Source: Ruminococcus sp. (GTDB lineage: Bacteria; Bacillota; Clostridia; Oscillospirales; Ruminococcaceae). From it: 64,000 nucleotides of DNA. Location: positions 1 through 64,000 of the forward strand of contig NZ_JAEFAJ010000010.1 of NCBI RefSeq assembly GCF_016287535.1, written 5' to 3'. The notes under the pieces are model-generated. The model saw nothing but the letters and a program-made list of their open reading frames with translations, searched no databases and had not been told where the DNA came from. A program made the translations under genes and the position numbers. Shown here one piece after another: positions 25,102 through 34,306 of the stretch; position 1 is the stretch's first letter, and the number at the start of each line of letters is the position of its first letter.

Positions 25102-26877
25102 TCACATAGCTGACTGATTAAAGATGAGCAAAAGATCGACCAGATTAATGAAATTGTTTCCGTCCATATCGGCATACTTCTTTTCATCTGCTGTAAGCGG
25201 TCTTACGCCGAGAATATGTGCAAGGACATATACAGCGTCGGTAGTATCTATCAGACCGTCGTTATTTACATCACCGGCAGGTCTGATGTCTGCAACGGGC
25301 TCTGAAGAAGGAACTGTATCTTCTTCGGTTATCTCAACAGGGAGCGGCATACTGTCGCAGATGAGCTGATAAAGATCATCAAACAGAATACCTGCGATTT
25401 CTTTGTGTCCGTTTGCATTCGGATGAGGGTCAAAATCATCTTCAGTGGATATATCGTATACGTCAACATATATTGCGCCTGTTTCTTCCGCAACGACCTT
25501 CAGCTGTTCATTGAGGCGGCGTATCTGCGGATCAACATTTTTGCCTGCCATTTGCATTGCGATAGGAGTTATGAGCTCAGCTACGATAGCACTTTCAACG
25601 GCAGCATCACTTGCTGTGCGGTTCATTGATGTGATCTTTATGAACTGTTCAAGCTGTGCGATGTCATCGTAGTTTTTTGCTATTTCGAGAGCTGTCTTGA
25701 GTTCACTGATATCATCGTATTTCAGCATGATCTCAAGAAGCTTTTCCTCTGCGGGATCACCTTCTGAAGCGGATAAAACCGCTGCAAGCTCTCTGAGCTC
25801 GTTTATGTCGTCATACTCCTTGACCATATTGATTATCTCTGCAAGCTCATCAGCATCTTTGTATGTTAACATCTCTGCAGTGAGCATATATAACATATAA
25901 ATCTTATCTTCAACACAATTTATAAGGTTCTCTACCGGATTGCCGTATGATACGGGTTCATCCTCACTTTCAGCGGCAGCATTTGCAGCAGCGGCATATA
26001 TCCTGCCGAGTACAGCAAAAACGTCTTCCTCCATATCATCGGAGCTTTCCTCTGTACGGTAAGGATTGAACATACCGACAAGAGCGATGTCAGCGTCACC
26101 GTTGAGTTCCTTTACTGCCTCAACAACTCCCTTTACGTGTTCAGCGGATTCATCTACAAGCTCGTCAGCCTTATTGCTTACATTATACATAAAGCTTGCA
26201 GCTTCGATAAAATCGTCAGAGGTTATATTGTCCTTGTTGGCTTCGATCACCTGTAAACCTCCGCCGATAGCTGTCTTTGAATCGGTGCCGAAGAGTGTCA
26301 GCATAAGAGAGATACCGGACGCCTGAAGTATGGGATTTTCGTTGAACACCATCTGTGGGATTATACTCATGATAATATCATTTCCGCCAAGCTGTATGCT
26401 AACAAGGTCTGCCTCGGACAGATACTTGTTATATATATCATGGTAAGGCGTCAGAACACCGCTTGCGCCGGGAGCTACATATGTATCGAGGATCGTTGTA
26501 GCGAATTCACCCTTATAGCCCGGAGTCTTTATTGTTTTTTCAATATCCTCTGCACGGTATGCTGTGGAGGCGAGATTTGTTCCTTTTACGTCAAATTCTC
26601 TTTCCTCGCCGAGTTCTTTAAGATATTCTGTGAATATCGCAGGATAAGCTCCGCTTACAGGATCTGCGAGCAGCTCGTCGGTTATTACGAGTGCAGGATC
26701 ATCTGCGATATTTTCGCCTGCCAGTCCGAAGCCTGCGGCGATACTGTCTCCCAGTGCTACATAGTTATAGGTTCTTGCTGATGTATTTTCATATTTGGCT
26801 GCAAAAGCTGTTGCGCCTGCTGCACTGTTCAGCATAGCTGCTGAAACAAGTACTGATAAGATCTTTGTGATTTTCAT
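25102..26877 (-). CDS. Secreted SGNH/GDSL hydrolase with dockerin
   Basis: A 591-residue exported esterase-like protein. Signal peptide to about residue 27; GDSL block I ALGDSIAAG with Ser45; block III GGND near residue 175; Asp and His of the triad in DFDPHPNANGH near 485. Residues about 337-415 carry four helical units each built around Y(D/K)D(I/A), such as YDDINEL, YDDISEL and YDDIAQL, not usual for the family. The C-terminus (about 530-590) is a type I dockerin with two calcium loops, GDVNNDGLIDTTD and ADMDGNNFINLVD, so it should plug into a cellulosome-type scaffold. It likely removes acyl groups from plant polysaccharides or lipids. It starts 1 nt after the acyl ligase stop. Confidence 0.88.
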   Translation of the reverse strand: MKITKILSVLVSAAMLNSAAGATAFAAKYENTSARTYNYVALGDSIAAGFGLAGENIADDPALVITDELLADPVSGAYPAIFTEYLKELGEEREFDVKGTNLASTAYRAEDIEKTIKTPGYKGEFATTILDTYVAPGASGVLTPYHDIYNKYLSEADLVSIQLGGNDIIMSIIPQMVFNENPILQASGISLMLTLFGTDSKTAIGGGLQVIEANKDNITSDDFIEAASFMYNVSNKADELVDESAEHVKGVVEAVKELNGDADIALVGMFNPYRTEESSDDMEEDVFAVLGRIYAAAANAAAESEDEPVSYGNPVENLINCVEDKIYMLYMLTAEMLTYKDADELAEIINMVKEYDDINELRELAAVLSASEGDPAEEKLLEIMLKYDDISELKTALEIAKNYDDIAQLEQFIKITSMNRTASDAAVESAIVAELITPIAMQMAGKNVDPQIRRLNEQLKVVAEETGAIYVDVYDISTEDDFDPHPNANGHKEIAGILFDDLYQLICDSMPLPVEITEEDTVPSSEPVADIRPAGDVNNDGLIDTTDAVYVLAHILGVRPLTADEKKYADMDGNNFINLVDLLLIFNQSAM

Positions 26878-26878
26878 A

Positions 26879-28783
26879 TTACTTTTCCTCCCTGCCGTAT
26901 TTTTCAGTTATTGGTATAATAAAATTCTTTCCTGTTCTGATCCTGACAGTGTTGCCGTTCTCAGAATAATCCACAAGCATAAGACGACCGTCTTCACCGG
27001 GGGTGATATATCCCTTATAGTCGTGGGTAAGAAGTATGTAGTCTCTCTTTGCTGTGATCTCGCCGATCTCGAATTCCTTGTAGAACTTTACAGCGTCGAG
27101 ATGATATTTATCACATATATACTTTACAAGTTCGGCACTCGGTTCTGCTTCATCGGGATCGAGAATGATCTGACCGACAACATCATATCCGCCTTTTTCA
27201 TTTCTGAAAGCGCTTATCTCCCATTCGTTTATAGGGTCGTTCTCATCAAGAGTGCTCTCGATCATGAAAAGGTATACGCGCTTGCCGTTTTCGTCAACAT
27301 AAGAATCGGAGGCTCTGCCCATTATGGTATATGAACCGTCAGCGTGTCTTACGGCGATATCGCCTGTAACGCCCCATTTTGTGCCGTTTTCGTCATAGTA
27401 CCAGCGTTCTTCCGTCGCCTTTGGGTTATTGAGATAACGGTCAGCCGCTGCAGGGCTTGTAGCATGGAGGTTGGCAAGCACCTCATTTTCTTCAACAAGG
27501 TTTCCGTTGTCGTCAACGAGCTTTACGTGTACATAAGGCTCAAGAGGCTTTCCGGTCTCATTGGTCTTTGTCTCTTCGTCCATAAAATATGTTACCAGCG
27601 TAGCGCCGCCTTCCTCGCTGGCGCCTCCGCCGAGAGAATACCTTACGCTGCAGCCGTTGTCACGGAGCCATTTGTCTATCTTGCGGATAGAATTGATGTT
27701 TACAGCCTCTCCGCCCGATGCGGGACGCTTGAGCATTTCAAGGGCTGTAGGTGAAATAACTCCCTGTCTTACGCTTGTAAGATAAAAGCTTGCAGTTGCG
27801 ACTACGCAGTTGCAGCCAGTCTCCGAAAGATCTCTTGCAAATGTGTATTTGTTGTATATTGGTCTCGGTACGAGCGTACCGCCTCTTGCAAGGGGCATGA
27901 TGGCGCATACTCTTTCTCCGGTCATGTGGGTGAGGGGGATGCACTGGAAATTACGCTCGCCGACATAGTTCTGTGTATCAAGTCCTGCGTGCATCTCAAC
28001 ATAGGCATTCAGTGAATACTCCTTATATACGACGCATTTAGGCTTGTTTGTAGTACCGCTGGTGTAGAAATAGCTTATATCACGGTCGAGATCTGTAGGA
28101 CCGAGATCAAGAGGGATATCACTGTTTTCTCCGGCAATGCGAAGATCCTCAAGGCGTATGAACTCTACTCCCTTGATCTTATCAAGATTGCTCAGGCATT
28201 CAATGATCTGATCTACATTGAATACTTCCTGCATTTTTTCCGGCATTTCAGATGTATCCATGAACATTCCCTTCTTTTCGGGAGGAAGGAAGTCATCAAG
28301 ACTCATAAGTATTACCTTTTTGATGCTGCTGTTCTCAAGGTGCTTTGTAAAATAAGGAAGAAACGCATCAAGGGTAACTATTATCTCCGACCCCTTGTCC
28401 TGTGTATAGAGCGGGAAATCTTCCTTCAGGAACAAAAAGTTAACATTGTTGCTGACAGCTTTGATGAGGTTGCAGGCAAAAAGGAGCATAAGGTTCTCTA
28501 CGCTTACCGGCATACAGAGAGTAACTACGTCGCCCTCCTTTACCCCTGCCAGTTTGAGTCCTCTTGCGTATGCTTCACGAAGTGCCGGCAGTTCGCCGTA
28601 AGTGATTTTTGTGCCAAAATAATCGATCGCTTCTCCTTCAAGATTATCCTGATTGAAAGACATGATATTATCAAAAATATTCATGTTGTAAATCTTGACC
28701 CCGTTGATAATGCGATCTACCTTCACCCATTCAGGAAATTTTCTTTCAATGGTGCAGGTATTGATTTGTGTCGTTGTTCTCAT
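26879..28783 (-). CDS. AMP-forming acyl/aryl-CoA-type ligase
   Basis: A 634-residue member of the ANL adenylating superfamily. The phosphate loop YTSGTTNKPK lies near residue 260, the GGGASEEGG and WGVTGDIA motifs follow in the core, and GRASDS marks the hinge. No carrier-protein or condensation domain is attached, so the product is likely an acyl-CoA or acyl-AMP made in the cytosol. ATG 28783 is chosen because AAAGGA precedes it; the longer frame lacks a ribosome site. It is the promoter-proximal gene of a two-gene operon with the secreted dockerin hydrolase, an unusual partner. The substrate is unknown. Confidence 0.87.
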   Translation of the reverse strand: MRTTTQINTCTIERKFPEWVKVDRIINGVKIYNMNIFDNIMSFNQDNLEGEAIDYFGTKITYGELPALREAYARGLKLAGVKEGDVVTLCMPVSVENLMLLFACNLIKAVSNNVNFLFLKEDFPLYTQDKGSEIIVTLDAFLPYFTKHLENSSIKKVILMSLDDFLPPEKKGMFMDTSEMPEKMQEVFNVDQIIECLSNLDKIKGVEFIRLEDLRIAGENSDIPLDLGPTDLDRDISYFYTSGTTNKPKCVVYKEYSLNAYVEMHAGLDTQNYVGERNFQCIPLTHMTGERVCAIMPLARGGTLVPRPIYNKYTFARDLSETGCNCVVATASFYLTSVRQGVISPTALEMLKRPASGGEAVNINSIRKIDKWLRDNGCSVRYSLGGGASEEGGATLVTYFMDEETKTNETGKPLEPYVHVKLVDDNGNLVEENEVLANLHATSPAAADRYLNNPKATEERWYYDENGTKWGVTGDIAVRHADGSYTIMGRASDSYVDENGKRVYLFMIESTLDENDPINEWEISAFRNEKGGYDVVGQIILDPDEAEPSAELVKYICDKYHLDAVKFYKEFEIGEITAKRDYILLTHDYKGYITPGEDGRLMLVDYSENGNTVRIRTGKNFIIPITEKYGREEK

Positions 28784-29397
28784 AGATGCTGATCCTTTCA
28801 TGGTAGTTTCTGGGCAGACGTCTTCCGCCCCCTGAGTTCGGATATTATGCCGCTGCTTATGTATGGCCACAACATTTACCCCGTTAATTCCCTACAATAC
28901 TATGTACCGCAGCCCCGAAGCACTCAGGCTCACCCTGCATTACAAAGTAATTATTATAAGTCATTAAATATGCCGTTGCAGCACTGTAATTTAATAATCG
29001 GCCCGGATCATCTAAAAGAAAAATCATCATATGATATCATCGCTTACTGTTTTATGATACCGTTCAGTTTTACCCCGTTCACCTCCCGATACTGTACAAT
29101 AAGGTTGTTTGACAATTATTTAACATCATGTGGTTAAAAAAAACTTTGTTTAAAAGGCGCTGCATTTAAACTCCCTGCAATGCCTTTTTTCAAATTGCAT
29201 ACAACTATTATTGCTATGGTGATTATTATTCTGATAGAACCATTAAATAAGCAAATTAAAAATATCCTGAAATTATTATAACACAAGTCTATATAAAAAT
29301 CAACTAAATTGCGCGGATTTAACCTTTTGTTAACATTACAATTTTGTCACATTGACTGCCGGTCATTTGCTGAGGCGTCCTGTCGTTTCCGCCTCAC
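28784..29397. other. Long leader/intergenic region with a duplicated motif
   Basis: About 610 nt without a protein gene, mostly upstream of the leftward ligase operon. I find no known riboswitch. On the minus strand a motif of the form GTACA-GTAT-GGGA-AACGGGGTAAA occurs twice (29097-29069 and 28907-28875). A hairpin at 29153-29190 (AAAGGCGCTGCA/TGCAATGCCTTT) is followed by T residues in the plus direction. The remaining sequence is AT-rich. Confidence 0.45.
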
Positions 29398-29426
29398 TTG
29401 ACTTTCATGCCTTTATTGGATATAAT
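29398..29426 (+). promoter_or_regulatory. Promoter of the AlbA_2 gene
   Basis: TTGACT at 29398-29403 and TATAAT at 29421-29426, spacer 17 nt. The predicted start near 29433 excludes the earlier start codons in the reading frame. Confidence 0.7.
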
Positions 29427-29457
29427 AAAGAAAATAAGCAATGAAAGTGGGCTGACT

Positions 29458-29925
29458 ATGATAGACCTTACTCACCTTGAAAAGTACAAGGAAAATAACA
29501 GAATAGAAGCAAAAAAGGCTATCGGCGGTCTGCCTCAGAGCCTGTGGGAGACTTACTCGGCTTTTGCGAATACTCTCGGAGGGATAATCCTGCTCGGTGT
29601 TGAAGAGCACAGTGACCGAACTCTTCATGCGGTGGATCTGCCTGATCCCGAGTGGCTCGTCAGTGACTTCTGGGACATAATAAATGATACCCGGAAGGTG
29701 AGTGTTAATATTCTTTCAGAGGAAGATGTGAGGATCAGGGAAATAAACGGAAAGCATATAATTTCTATTACTGTACCTCGTGCTGATGACAGTGTAAAAC
29801 CTGTTTATATAAATGGCAGTCCGTTTACCGGGACATACAGGAGAAACGGTGACGGAGACTACCGCTGTACGATACATGAGGTGCAGGCGATGATAATTGC
29901 CGCATCTTCAGCTCGTCAGGGCTGA
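29458..29925 (+). CDS. AlbA_2 (Schlafen-like) domain protein
   Basis: A 155-residue stand-alone AlbA_2 domain, often annotated as a putative DNA-binding or helix-turn-helix protein. The conserved start EYRENNRIEAKKA is present as EKYKENNRIEAKKA, followed by LPQSLWETYSAFANTLGG and LLGVEE, then YRRNGDGDYRCT near the end. The C-terminal ATPase-like region and winged helix found in larger relatives are absent. ATG 29458 is taken because the promoter lies at 29398-29426; its ribosome site is weak. Function unknown, probably nucleic-acid binding. Confidence 0.8.
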   Translation: MIDLTHLEKYKENNRIEAKKAIGGLPQSLWETYSAFANTLGGIILLGVEEHSDRTLHAVDLPDPEWLVSDFWDIINDTRKVSVNILSEEDVRIREINGKHIISITVPRADDSVKPVYINGSPFTGTYRRNGDGDYRCTIHEVQAMIIAASSARQG

Positions 29926-29938
29926 TAATATAAAAAAG

Positions 29939-29968
29939 AAGGGACTGCCGTGAAAGCAGTCCCTTTAT
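29939..29968. terminator. Bidirectional terminator between convergent genes
   Basis: AAGGGACTGC (29939-29948) and GCAGTCCCTT (29956-29965) form a perfect 10-bp stem with a 7-nt loop, with TTATTA on the right and an A-rich stretch on the left that gives T residues on the minus strand. Confidence 0.85.
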
Positions 29969-29989
29969 TATATGTATAAATATGTATGA

Positions 29990-31006
29990 TCAAGCCATAC
30001 CTGCGGTGATGATAGCCATCTTGTAGACTTCATCAGCGTTGCAGCCTCTTGAAAGGTCGTTGATAGGAGCGTTAAGACCCTGAAGAATAGGACCGTAAGC
30101 CTCATATCCGCCAAGACGCTGAGCGATCTTGTAGCCGATATTTCCAGCCTCGATAAGAGGGAAGATAAATGTGTTTGCCTGTCCTGCGACCTTAGAATCC
30201 GGGCACTTTGTCTTGGCAACTTCTGCAGAAACAGCAGCGTCAAACTGGAACTCACCGTCGATAACAAGGTTGGGATCGATATTTCTTGCTTCGATAACAG
30301 CGTCGTGGCTGAGCTGAACTGTGCCGCCCTTGCCTGAACCGTATGTTGAGAAGCTGAGAACAGCTACCTTAGGATCAATACCGAAGAAATCAGCAGTCTT
30401 TGCGGTTTCAACAGCAACCTCAGCAAGCTGTCTTGCGGCTGTGAGAACGACATTTCCGTCCTTGTCGAGCCTGTCTGTGTAGCCGAGGTTGATAGCACAG
30501 TCGCCCATAGCTATCTTTTCTTCCTTGCCGTCCTTCTCTCTGAAGAGAATGAATGAAGAGCTTACAAGGTTTGAACCCTTCTTTGTCTTTATTATCTGGA
30601 GAGCGGGTCTTACTGTATCAGCAGTTGAGTATGTAGCTCCTCCGAGAAGAGCGTCAGCCTTTCCTGCCTTAACGAGCATAGTACCGAAGTAATTGGACTT
30701 AGCCAGAGCTGCGCGGCACTCTTCCTCTGTCATCTTGCCTTTTCTGAGCTCAAACATCTGAGCTACGAGAGCATCCATTTCCGGATAGGTTGCGGGATCA
30801 ACGATCTCAGCGCCGTCGATACTGAAGCCGCCGTTCTTTGCAGCAGCCTTTACCTCGTCAACATTTCCGCAGAGGATAACGCCCATAAGATTTTCCTTGA
30901 TAAGTCTGTCAGCTGCGGAGAGGATACGGGGATCGCTGCCCTCAGTGAAGACGATGGTTTTTTTGCTGGATTTAAGGTTTGCTATAAGCTTGTCAAACAT
31001 TCCCAT
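29990..31006 (-). CDS. pta: Phosphate acetyltransferase
   Basis: A 338-residue phosphotransacetylase converting acetyl-CoA and phosphate to acetyl phosphate, the first step of acetate formation with ATP gain. The family pattern is clear: TIVFTEGSDPRILSAADRL at the start, DALLGGATYSTADTVRPAL in the middle, GPILQGLNAPINDLSRGC near the end. ATG 31006 follows GGAGG by 9 nt. ackA is not adjacent, unlike many Firmicutes. Its own promoter lies directly upstream. Confidence 0.96.
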   Translation of the reverse strand: MGMFDKLIANLKSSKKTIVFTEGSDPRILSAADRLIKENLMGVILCGNVDEVKAAAKNGGFSIDGAEIVDPATYPEMDALVAQMFELRKGKMTEEECRAALAKSNYFGTMLVKAGKADALLGGATYSTADTVRPALQIIKTKKGSNLVSSSFILFREKDGKEEKIAMGDCAINLGYTDRLDKDGNVVLTAARQLAEVAVETAKTADFFGIDPKVAVLSFSTYGSGKGGTVQLSHDAVIEARNIDPNLVIDGEFQFDAAVSAEVAKTKCPDSKVAGQANTFIFPLIEAGNIGYKIAQRLGGYEAYGPILQGLNAPINDLSRGCNADEVYKMAIITAGMA

Positions 31007-31044
31007 TTTGAGAGACCTCCATTGGATTTAAATTTTACTTTACC

Positions 31045-31073
31045 ATTATATCACAGTTGCTTTCCAAAGTCAA
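31045..31073 (-). promoter_or_regulatory. Promoter of pta
   Basis: On the minus strand TTGACT (31073-31068) and TATAAT (31050-31045) are separated by 17 nt, 39 nt before the ATG. Confidence 0.75.
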
Positions 31074-31136
31074 ATAGTTATTAGTGATTAGTTAATGGCG
31101 GTTGCGGTGGTACCGCATTATTATATTGCTCATATT

Positions 31137-31823
31137 TTAAACGCCGTATTTTACTTTTATTCTTTGGAGCTTTTCGCCGAAGGGTTCTGCAAGCAGAAAG
31201 AGAAACAGCACATTTGAAACCACATAGGATACCGTATAAGGTACAGCAGATACAAGTGCAGCAAGATAAAGCTTGATATCAAAGCTTTGATTGTACCAGA
31301 GCACTGTCCATATATCCATAATGAACGAGTAGGCTATACCGGTAACTGCACCGTATACGAGCAGCAGGATATGGCTCTTCAGCAGCGGTTTTGAGAGTAT
31401 ACCTGCGAAAAGTCCGATAAGTCCCCATGCAAGCATCTGAAAGGCTGTCCAGGGACCCTGTCCGAAATAGAGGTTTGAGAGAACGGCTGAAAGGGCACCA
31501 ACAAGGAATCCGGCTTCTCCGCCGAGATACAAGGCGGTGATTATCGTAAGAGCGGCAACCGGCTTCAGGATCGGGATAAATCTGCCTGCAAAGCAAAGAG
31601 CTGTCATTACTGCCGCAATTACCATACGCCTTGTTCCTGTGGACTTTTTCTCGAAGCCTGCCGCAAAGAGCAGAAGTGCGGAAACTGCCACAGCCAGAGA
31701 GATGATTATGTGTTTCTTTTCGTCAAAGATAAGAGTGCCGAGAATTGTTATCAGCGGGACAAATATAAAAGGAACAGTTACCTTTATGGCGTCCCGGATT
31801 TTTTTATTTCTGATAAGGAGCAT
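31137..31823 (-). CDS. ECF transporter S component, probable corrinoid binder
   Basis: A 228-residue integral membrane protein with about six helices and the S-component feature FGQGPWTAFQMLAWGLIGLFAG around residues 119-140. It is the last gene of the riboswitch-controlled operon, 3 nt after the fused ATPase. S components define the substrate of energy-coupling-factor importers. The cobalamin riboswitch at the operon head and the transcobalamin-like extracellular proteins point to cobalamin or another corrinoid; the sequence alone does not show the substrate. Confidence 0.82.
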   Translation of the reverse strand: MLLIRNKKIRDAIKVTVPFIFVPLITILGTLIFDEKKHIIISLAVAVSALLLFAAGFEKKSTGTRRMVIAAVMTALCFAGRFIPILKPVAALTIITALYLGGEAGFLVGALSAVLSNLYFGQGPWTAFQMLAWGLIGLFAGILSKPLLKSHILLLVYGAVTGIAYSFIMDIWTVLWYNQSFDIKLYLAALVSAVPYTVSYVVSNVLFLFLLAEPFGEKLQRIKVKYGV

Positions 31824-31826
31824 GGG

Positions 31827-33455
31827 TCACTCCTTTCTGCCGTTGATAAGGCATAGTATGACTGCGTCGTCAAGAGTGACGGCATTGTCGTAATAGCCTC
31901 TTGTCATCCGGCTTACAGCTGTAGTGTAGAAGCTGTTCTGTGTGAAGAACTTCTGAGGAGTTCCGGAAGAAACGATTTTACCGCCGAAAAACATAGCGCA
32001 CCTGTCGGAACAGGCTGCGGCAAATTCCACGTCATGAGTCACAGTTACAACAGTAACACCTTTTTCACTCAGGCTGCGGAGGATTCTTATGATATTGAGC
32101 TTTGCCGCAGCATCAAGTCCTTTTGTCGGTTCATCGAGGAGCAGCAGTTCAGGCTTTGCGGCCAGAACTTTTGCAAGAGCGACGAGCTGCTGTTCGCCGC
32201 CTGAAAGGTCGTAAGGGTGCTTGCTGAGCAGATGTGAGATATCGTATGGGAGCTCTGACAGGTCTGCTCCGCATTCGTCAAGTTCATCACGTACTGTGCT
32301 TTTCAGGAATACAGTCTGCACGTCCTGCGGCAGCATTGCCAGACATTCGCGGTAAAGGGAGCGGTTCCTGTAGTCTTTGAGCTTTTTCCCGAATACCTTT
32401 ATACAGCCGCTGTGGACTTTGAGAATACCTGCCGCTGCGGAAAGGGCAGTTGTCTTGCCTGAGCCGTTGCCTCCGAGAATACAGAAAAGCTCGCTCTTAT
32501 ATACTTTGAAGCTGAGTCCTTTCAGTATGTCTTTTCCGTTCCTTTCGTAGCGGAAGTATATATCCTTGAATTCAAGAGCGGCAGCTTCTGATTGTTCATA
32601 TGATGCCTGCGGAAGTCCGCGGGTGGTATTACAGTAGCTGTTTTCTATAAATGACCTGCCCTCGCGGACTGTCAGCGGACAGCGTCCGCTGCCGCTGAGC
32701 TTCGCGTATAAACGCGAAGCCGCAGGCATCCCGCAGAGTATATCGTCCCGTCCTCGGAGTTGGCTTATCACCTCAGCAGGAGGAGCGTCTGCGATAAGGG
32801 AACCGTTTTCCATTACAAGGAGCCTGTCACAAATCGGAACGACGTCTTCAAGGCGGTGTTCCGCGACAATAACAGTAATAGAAAAGTCATTGCACAGCCT
32901 TTTAAGAGTAATAATGAAATCCGAAGCGGCAATGGGATCGAGCTGAGCTGTCGGTTCATCAAGTATGAGCAGTTTCGGCTGCATTACCAGTACAGAAGCA
33001 AGGTTGATTAGCTGTTTCTGACCGCCGGAGATATCAGCAGTGTCCTTGTCGTACCATTCGCTTATACCGAAATAGCTTGCCATTTCGGCAACACGCCTTG
33101 AAATCTCTTCAGGCGGGATACCGAGATTTTCAAGTCCGAATGCAAGTTCGTGCCATACCTTGTCGGTAACGGTCTGCTGTTCCGGATTCTGCATAACAAA
33201 GCCGATGGCAGAAGCCGAGGTGATATCGTCAAGTTCTGAAAGAGGAGAACCGCAGAAGCTGATACTTCCGCTCATGTCTCCTACCGGAGTTAGTTCACGT
33301 TTCAGCATACGGAGGAGAGCGGATTTGCCGCTGCCGGTAGCTCCGCATAATACAGCGAATTCTCCGCGTTCAAGGCTGAAAGATATCTCCTTTGCAGCAG
33401 GTTTATCACATTCCGGATATGTAAATGTCAGATCACTGACCGCAAGTATTTCCAT
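31827..33455 (-). CDS. ECF transporter ATPase, two fused ABC domains
   Basis: A 542-residue fusion of two CbiO/EcfA-type ATPase domains. Domain 1: Walker A GATGSGKSALL near residue 38, signature ISGGQKQ, Walker B LLILDEPTAQLD. Domain 2: Walker A GGNGSGKTTAL near residue 330, signature LSGGEQQ, Walker B LLLLDEPTKGLD. Both sites appear complete. ATG 33455 is preferred, as GGAGG lies 10 nt upstream; a GTG three codons earlier sits against that site. The start overlaps the T-component gene by 28 nt. Confidence 0.93.
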   Translation of the reverse strand: MEILAVSDLTFTYPECDKPAAKEISFSLERGEFAVLCGATGSGKSALLRMLKRELTPVGDMSGSISFCGSPLSELDDITSASAIGFVMQNPEQQTVTDKVWHELAFGLENLGIPPEEISRRVAEMASYFGISEWYDKDTADISGGQKQLINLASVLVMQPKLLILDEPTAQLDPIAASDFIITLKRLCNDFSITVIVAEHRLEDVVPICDRLLVMENGSLIADAPPAEVISQLRGRDDILCGMPAASRLYAKLSGSGRCPLTVREGRSFIENSYCNTTRGLPQASYEQSEAAALEFKDIYFRYERNGKDILKGLSFKVYKSELFCILGGNGSGKTTALSAAAGILKVHSGCIKVFGKKLKDYRNRSLYRECLAMLPQDVQTVFLKSTVRDELDECGADLSELPYDISHLLSKHPYDLSGGEQQLVALAKVLAAKPELLLLDEPTKGLDAAAKLNIIRILRSLSEKGVTVVTVTHDVEFAAACSDRCAMFFGGKIVSSGTPQKFFTQNSFYTTAVSRMTRGYYDNAVTLDDAVILCLINGRKE

Positions 33456-34306
33456 CTGAGGCACGCCTCCGTTTCTATAATTATTGGAAGAAGTATGAGC
33501 ACACCGTAGGAAACAACCCCTGCCGCGCCAAGAATACCGGGGAGTTCCGCTTTTAACGACGGATAGAATTCAAAGCTGAGAGCGCCTGTTCCCACAGCAG
33601 CGGCAGTTATACCTGTCAGCAGCAGGGAAGCGGTCAGCAGTATTATATCAGCTGTTCTGAAGCCGAACTGTTTGAGCTGAGTTCGCCTGTGAACGCCGAA
33701 ACCGCGGGCTTCCATACTGTCAGCGGTGATGATACCGTTTTCGAGAGCCCATGTGACGAGTATTGAAAATACACGTGAGCGTCCTTTTATATCGTCGATG
33801 ATATTGTCATCCTTGTAAAGTCCCATAGCCTTCTGAGCATTGTTTATCTTAACGGACTGCCTGCTGAAAAGCGGTACGAAGCGCAGAGCCATTGATATTA
33901 CGAGGGAGAGCTTCGGCGAAAGAGCCCCTGTTATGTAAAGCAGTTTTTCGCTGGTCATTATCTGGGTCAAAGAACGGAACCAGTACAGCACTCCCGTTAT
34001 CATTGCAGCGGAATTCAGACCGTAAAGAGCGGCTTCAAGTGTCACGGGATTGTGGTTCATAACAAAGAGGACCGTCCTGCCATTGTGGGATATCAGCGGA
34101 TTTGCAATTGCAAGCACTGCAAAAAGCAGCCAGAAGAAGATATGCTCCCTTCCGTGTGAAAGGCCGTTCCTTACTGTGAAAAAAATAACTCCGCCGATCA
34201 GAGACATAGCCATAAGCAGGGGATAAGTGCTGAACATGGCAATTCCGGTCACACTGAAAAACCATACTGTTATAACTATGGGATTGTATTCGGAAAAGCT
34301 TCTCAT
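33428..34306 (-). CDS. ecfT: ECF transporter T component (CbiQ/EcfT family)
   Basis: A 292-residue membrane protein coupling ATP hydrolysis to the S component. The family's cytoplasmic coupling helices show as the Ala-Arg-Gly-type motif SMEARGFGVHRRTQ near residue 200 and a preceding helix RSRVFSILVTWALENG; four to five membrane helices surround them. ATG 34306 overlaps the stop of the upstream barrel/DUF4430 gene by 4 nt, so translation is coupled. Confidence 0.9.
   Translation of the reverse strand: MRSFSEYNPIVITVWFFSVTGIAMFSTYPLLMAMSLIGGVIFFTVRNGLSHGREHIFFWLLFAVLAIANPLISHNGRTVLFVMNHNPVTLEAALYGLNSAAMITGVLYWFRSLTQIMTSEKLLYITGALSPKLSLVISMALRFVPLFSRQSVKINNAQKAMGLYKDDNIIDDIKGRSRVFSILVTWALENGIITADSMEARGFGVHRRTQLKQFGFRTADIILLTASLLLTGITAAAVGTGALSFEFYPSLKAELPGILGAAGVVSYGVLILLPIIIETEACLRWKYLRSVI

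Noticed and set aside
28784..29397. Known riboswitch (TPP, c-di-GMP, ZTP, cobalamin) before the ligase operon
   Set aside because: The repeated ACGGGGTAAA only superficially recalls the TPP motif, and the remaining conserved parts of each class are absent.
31104..31117. GCGGTGGTACCGC resembles the T-box antiterminator core GGTGGTACCGC
   Set aside because: It is a short self-complementary hairpin with no specifier stem or other T-box parts upstream, and no gene lies downstream on that strand.
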